The notes beneath the pieces were generated by a model. The model made no database searches, was not told where the DNA came from, and saw only the letters and a program-made list of their open reading frames with translations. Below are positions 5,102 through 6,960 of a stretch of 6,960 bases of DNA, one piece after another. The stretch spans positions 1 through 6,960 of the forward strand of contig CAZOBH010000036.1 of NCBI GenBank assembly GCA_964578175.1, given 5' to 3'. Origin of the DNA: RUG11788 sp964578175. Lineage in GTDB: Bacteria > Bacillota_I > Bacilli_A > RF39 > UBA660. Numbering within the stretch: position 1 is the stretch's first letter; each line of letters starts with the position of its first letter. The position numbers and the translations under genes are program-made.

Positions 5102-6736
5102 TTAGATCATATTTATTCTTTTAATTGATTCATTTTTTCCTATTATTTTCATAATATTATATAAGTTAGGAGTAGTAGTTTTAGTTGTTATTGAGACTCT
5201 AATAATATTTGATAAGTCTGCAATACTACCATTATACTTATTTTCATTTAGTTTAAAGTCCTTCATATCAGTTGCATAATTATAAACAGATGCAAGACTC
5301 TTTATCTTATTAAACCACTCTTCTTCAGTATCTAACTCATCATAATAATTATTTATATAATCAATTAATATATCTTTTTTATCTTTAATATCTATTTCAT
5401 ATTTAATATTATCTTTATTAAATAATTCTTTATAAATATACCAAATATTATCTCTTACTTCACTATAACTAGAATAATCTTTTCTAGGTTTTTTCTTTTC
5501 TCTTTCAATATTAATAAAATCTATACTCTCATTTTTATATTTTACTAATAAATCATATAATTCTTTATCATATTCTTCTGTATATTTTAAAAGCCCCTTA
5601 TAAAAACTATCTTTATCTAAATAACTTAAATAATTTTTTGATATATTTAATAATTTATCCATATCAAATAAAGATCCTGATGTAGATACTTTTTTAAAAC
5701 TAAATTTAAATTTATCTATACTTTCTCTAGGATTAGCTAAATACCATTCTTCAAAATTAGAATTAGCTATTGTTAATAAATATAATTTAATAGCTTCTTT
5801 ATCTATTCCAAGTTCATGATAGTATGATATAGCTGCTTCTTTATCTTTTCTTTTAGATAATTTTCTTTTTGAATCTCCATCCATAATCATTATCGGAGAT
5901 ATATGAGCATATTTTGGTAGTTTAAACTTTAACACTTGAAATAATTGAATATGTATAGGTAAACTACTTAACCATTCATCCCCTCTTAAAACAAGAGTTG
6001 TATGCATTAAATGATCATCTATTGCGTGAGCAAAATGATAAGTTGGTAAGCCATCAGATTTAATTAAAACAACATCTAAATTATTTTCTGGGAATTCTAA
6101 TTCACCTTTAATTAAATCTTTAATCTTAACTTTATTATTAATGTTTCCAGGTGACTTTAAACGAATAACATATTTTTCATTATTCTTAATCTTATTTATT
6201 TGTTCATCTAGTGACAAATCTCTATATTTTGCATACTTTCCATATATACCTATTTCTTCTTTATTCTTTTCTTGTTCTTCTCTAATATCATTTATTTCAG
6301 ATTCTGATAAAAAACATGGATAAGCTAAGTCTTCTTCAATTAATTTAGCGACATAGCTTTCATATATTTCTTTTCTTTTACTTTGAATATATGGGCCATA
6401 ATTACCTGTTTCAGTATCAGCTCCTGTTACACCTTCATCTATCTTAATACCAAAATTATTTAAATCTCTAATTATATTAATAATACCATTATCTACTTCT
6501 CTTTTTTGATCCGTATCTTCTATTCTTAAAAAGAATATTCCATCAGTATCATGTGCTGCTTTATTCGCAACAAAAGCAGAAAATAATGAACCCATATGTA
6601 CAAATCCAGTTGGAGATGGAGCAAATCTAGTTACCAATGCACCTTCTTTTAAATCTCTTTCTTTATACTTATCTTCATATACTTTATAATCTTTAACATC
6701 TTTAAATATTAAATTAATTAAATCTTTCTTTTCCAT
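5102..6736 (-). CDS. gltX: Glutamyl-tRNA synthetase
   Basis: Class I synthetase that charges tRNA-Glu; in lineages lacking GlnRS it also makes Glu-tRNA-Gln for the amidotransferase, but whether that applies cannot be seen. The Rossmann catalytic domain starts with VTRFAPSPTGFVHMGSL (35-51), where the class I HIGH motif appears as HMGS. RIEDTD (71-76) and the glutamate-enzyme block DGLPTYHFAHAIDDHLM...LRGDEWL (228-256) follow. The KMSKS loop is KLSKR (292-296). The rest to 544 is the helical anticodon-binding part, lysine- and asparagine-rich. About 35 residues precede the catalytic domain (MEKKDLINLIFKDV...), more than in E. coli GluRS but like the clostridial type that begins with a similar LADL.FP segment, so I accept the ATG at 6734-6736. 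The Shine-Dalgarno GGTG (6742-6745) is modest. It lies next to tRNA-Glu, its own substrate. Confidence 0.96.
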   Translation of the reverse strand: MEKKDLINLIFKDVKDYKVYEDKYKERDLKEGALVTRFAPSPTGFVHMGSLFSAFVANKAAHDTDGIFFLRIEDTDQKREVDNGIINIIRDLNNFGIKIDEGVTGADTETGNYGPYIQSKRKEIYESYVAKLIEEDLAYPCFLSESEINDIREEQEKNKEEIGIYGKYAKYRDLSLDEQINKIKNNEKYVIRLKSPGNINNKVKIKDLIKGELEFPENNLDVVLIKSDGLPTYHFAHAIDDHLMHTTLVLRGDEWLSSLPIHIQLFQVLKFKLPKYAHISPIMIMDGDSKRKLSKRKDKEAAISYYHELGIDKEAIKLYLLTIANSNFEEWYLANPRESIDKFKFSFKKVSTSGSLFDMDKLLNISKNYLSYLDKDSFYKGLLKYTEEYDKELYDLLVKYKNESIDFINIEREKKKPRKDYSSYSEVRDNIWYIYKELFNKDNIKYEIDIKDKKDILIDYINNYYDELDTEEEWFNKIKSLASVYNYATDMKDFKLNENKYNGSIADLSNIIRVSITTKTTTPNLYNIMKIIGKNESIKRINMI

Positions 6737-6757
6737 ATAAACACCAATCCATATAAA

Positions 6758-6785
6758 ATATTAGCATAAATAATTATTTTTTCAA
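6758..6785 (-). promoter_or_regulatory. Promoter of gltX
   Basis: TTGAAA (6780-6785) and TAATAT (6758-6763) are 16 nt apart, with TGC directly before the -10 (extended -10 TGn). The start would be near 6751, leaving about 14 nt before the ATG. The -35 lies in the tail of the tRNA terminator. Confidence 0.65.
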
Positions 6786-6820
6786 AATAAAAACTAACTA
6801 TTTCTAGTTAGTTTTATTTA
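6784..6820 (-). terminator. Terminator of the tRNA operon
   Basis: On the minus strand AAAACTAACTA (6805-6815) pairs with TAGTTAGTTTT (6790-6800) around the 4-nt loop GAAA, followed by a T-rich tail. Flanking A/T bases can extend the stem with one bulge. It begins about 10 nt after the encoded CCA of tRNA-Glu and separates the tRNAs from gltX. Confidence 0.85.
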
Positions 6821-6825
6821 CAAAA

Positions 6826-6902
6826 TGGTGACCAGTACGGGATTTGGACCCGTGAATCCTGCCGTGAAAGGGCAGTGTGTTAAACCGCTTCACCAACTGG
6901 CC
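6826..6902 (-). tRNA. tRNA-Glu (anticodon UUC), CCA encoded
   Basis: A full cloverleaf reads from 6902 down: acceptor GGCCAGT/ACTGGTC (one G-U), D-stem GTG/CAC with the GG pair in the loop, anticodon stem CTGCC/GGCAG with loop CTTTCAC, anticodon TTC at 6866-6868, T-stem ACGGG/CCCGT, discriminator A at 6829 and CCA at 6826-6828. The T-loop is TCCAAAT instead of the usual TTCRANY: position 55, normally U modified to pseudouridine, is C (6847), and position 57 is A. All stems are intact, so it looks functional. It is followed by a terminator and then gltX. Confidence 0.97.
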
Positions 6903-6907
6903 ATTAA

Positions 6908-6960
6908 TGGCGCCTCAACTAGGACTTGAACCTAGGACCCCTTGATTAACAGTCAAGTGC
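6908..6960 (-). tRNA. tRNA-Asn (anticodon GUU), 3' part, runs off right edge
   Basis: The visible 53 nt comprise the end of the D-arm, anticodon stem CTTGA/TCAAG with loop CTGTTAA (anticodon GTT at 6948-6950), variable loop, T-stem CTAGG/CCTAG with canonical loop TTCAAGT, the 3' acceptor strand, discriminator G (6911) and encoded CCA (6908-6910). Only 5 nt separate it from tRNA-Glu, so both come from one precursor ending at the terminator near 6790. The 5' end and promoter lie outside the window. Confidence 0.95.

Noticed and set aside
6141..6323. A 60-codon plus-strand open frame inside gltX
   Set aside because: It is antisense to the well-conserved catalytic part of gltX, shows no recognisable protein motif and no clear ribosome site, so it is a shadow frame.
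1..6960. A new defence, mobile or CRISPR-type system
   Set aside because: I looked for direct repeats, terminal inverted repeats, integrase or transposase motifs, toxin-antitoxin pairs and phage genes on both strands and found none; the content is housekeeping.
1..6960. Mycoplasma genetic code (TGA as Trp)
   Set aside because: Trp codons checked in clpB are TGG and all frames are full length without reading TGA.

Overview
The window is strongly AT-rich, and every gene I can support lies on the minus strand, so the order of transcription runs from right to left. Gene families, strong Shine-Dalgarno sites, a T-box leader and a CIRCE operator point to a low-GC Firmicute of the Bacilli/Clostridia/Mollicutes-relative type. 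An N-domain-less ClpB and very tight packing suggest a reduced-genome, perhaps uncultured gut-type lineage (inference). Tryptophan is encoded by TGG where I checked in clpB and all genes are full length without reading TGA as Trp, so the code looks standard rather than the Mycoplasma code.

Layout from right to left: a partial tRNA-Asn(GUU) runs off the right edge, followed 5 nt later by tRNA-Glu(UUC) and a terminator hairpin. Next is gltX (glutamyl-tRNA synthetase) with its own promoter, then greA (transcript cleavage factor) with its own promoter and a clear terminator. A DUF5662-like gene follows. Then comes clpB, a disaggregase without its N-domain, under a consensus promoter overlapped by a CIRCE/HrcA site, with a hairpin over its stop codon. 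A small unknown gene of about 82 codons is translationally coupled to an MscS-type channel gene. Finally a T-box leader with promoter, antiterminator and terminator precedes the start of hisS, which runs off the left edge.

Functionally this is a housekeeping block: translation (two tRNAs, GluRS, HisRS), transcription elongation (GreA), proteostasis under heat-shock control (ClpB) and osmotic safety (MscS). No stretch over 300 bases lacks a gene or leader RNA. I see no mobile element, CRISPR array, defence island or phage gene, and no clear new multi-gene system. The points worth a second look are the overlapping GAC/CAC triplets in the hisS T-box, the non-canonical T-loop of tRNA-Glu (C at position 55), the ClpB architecture, the uncharacterised small gene beside mscS, and the very short predicted 5' leaders.
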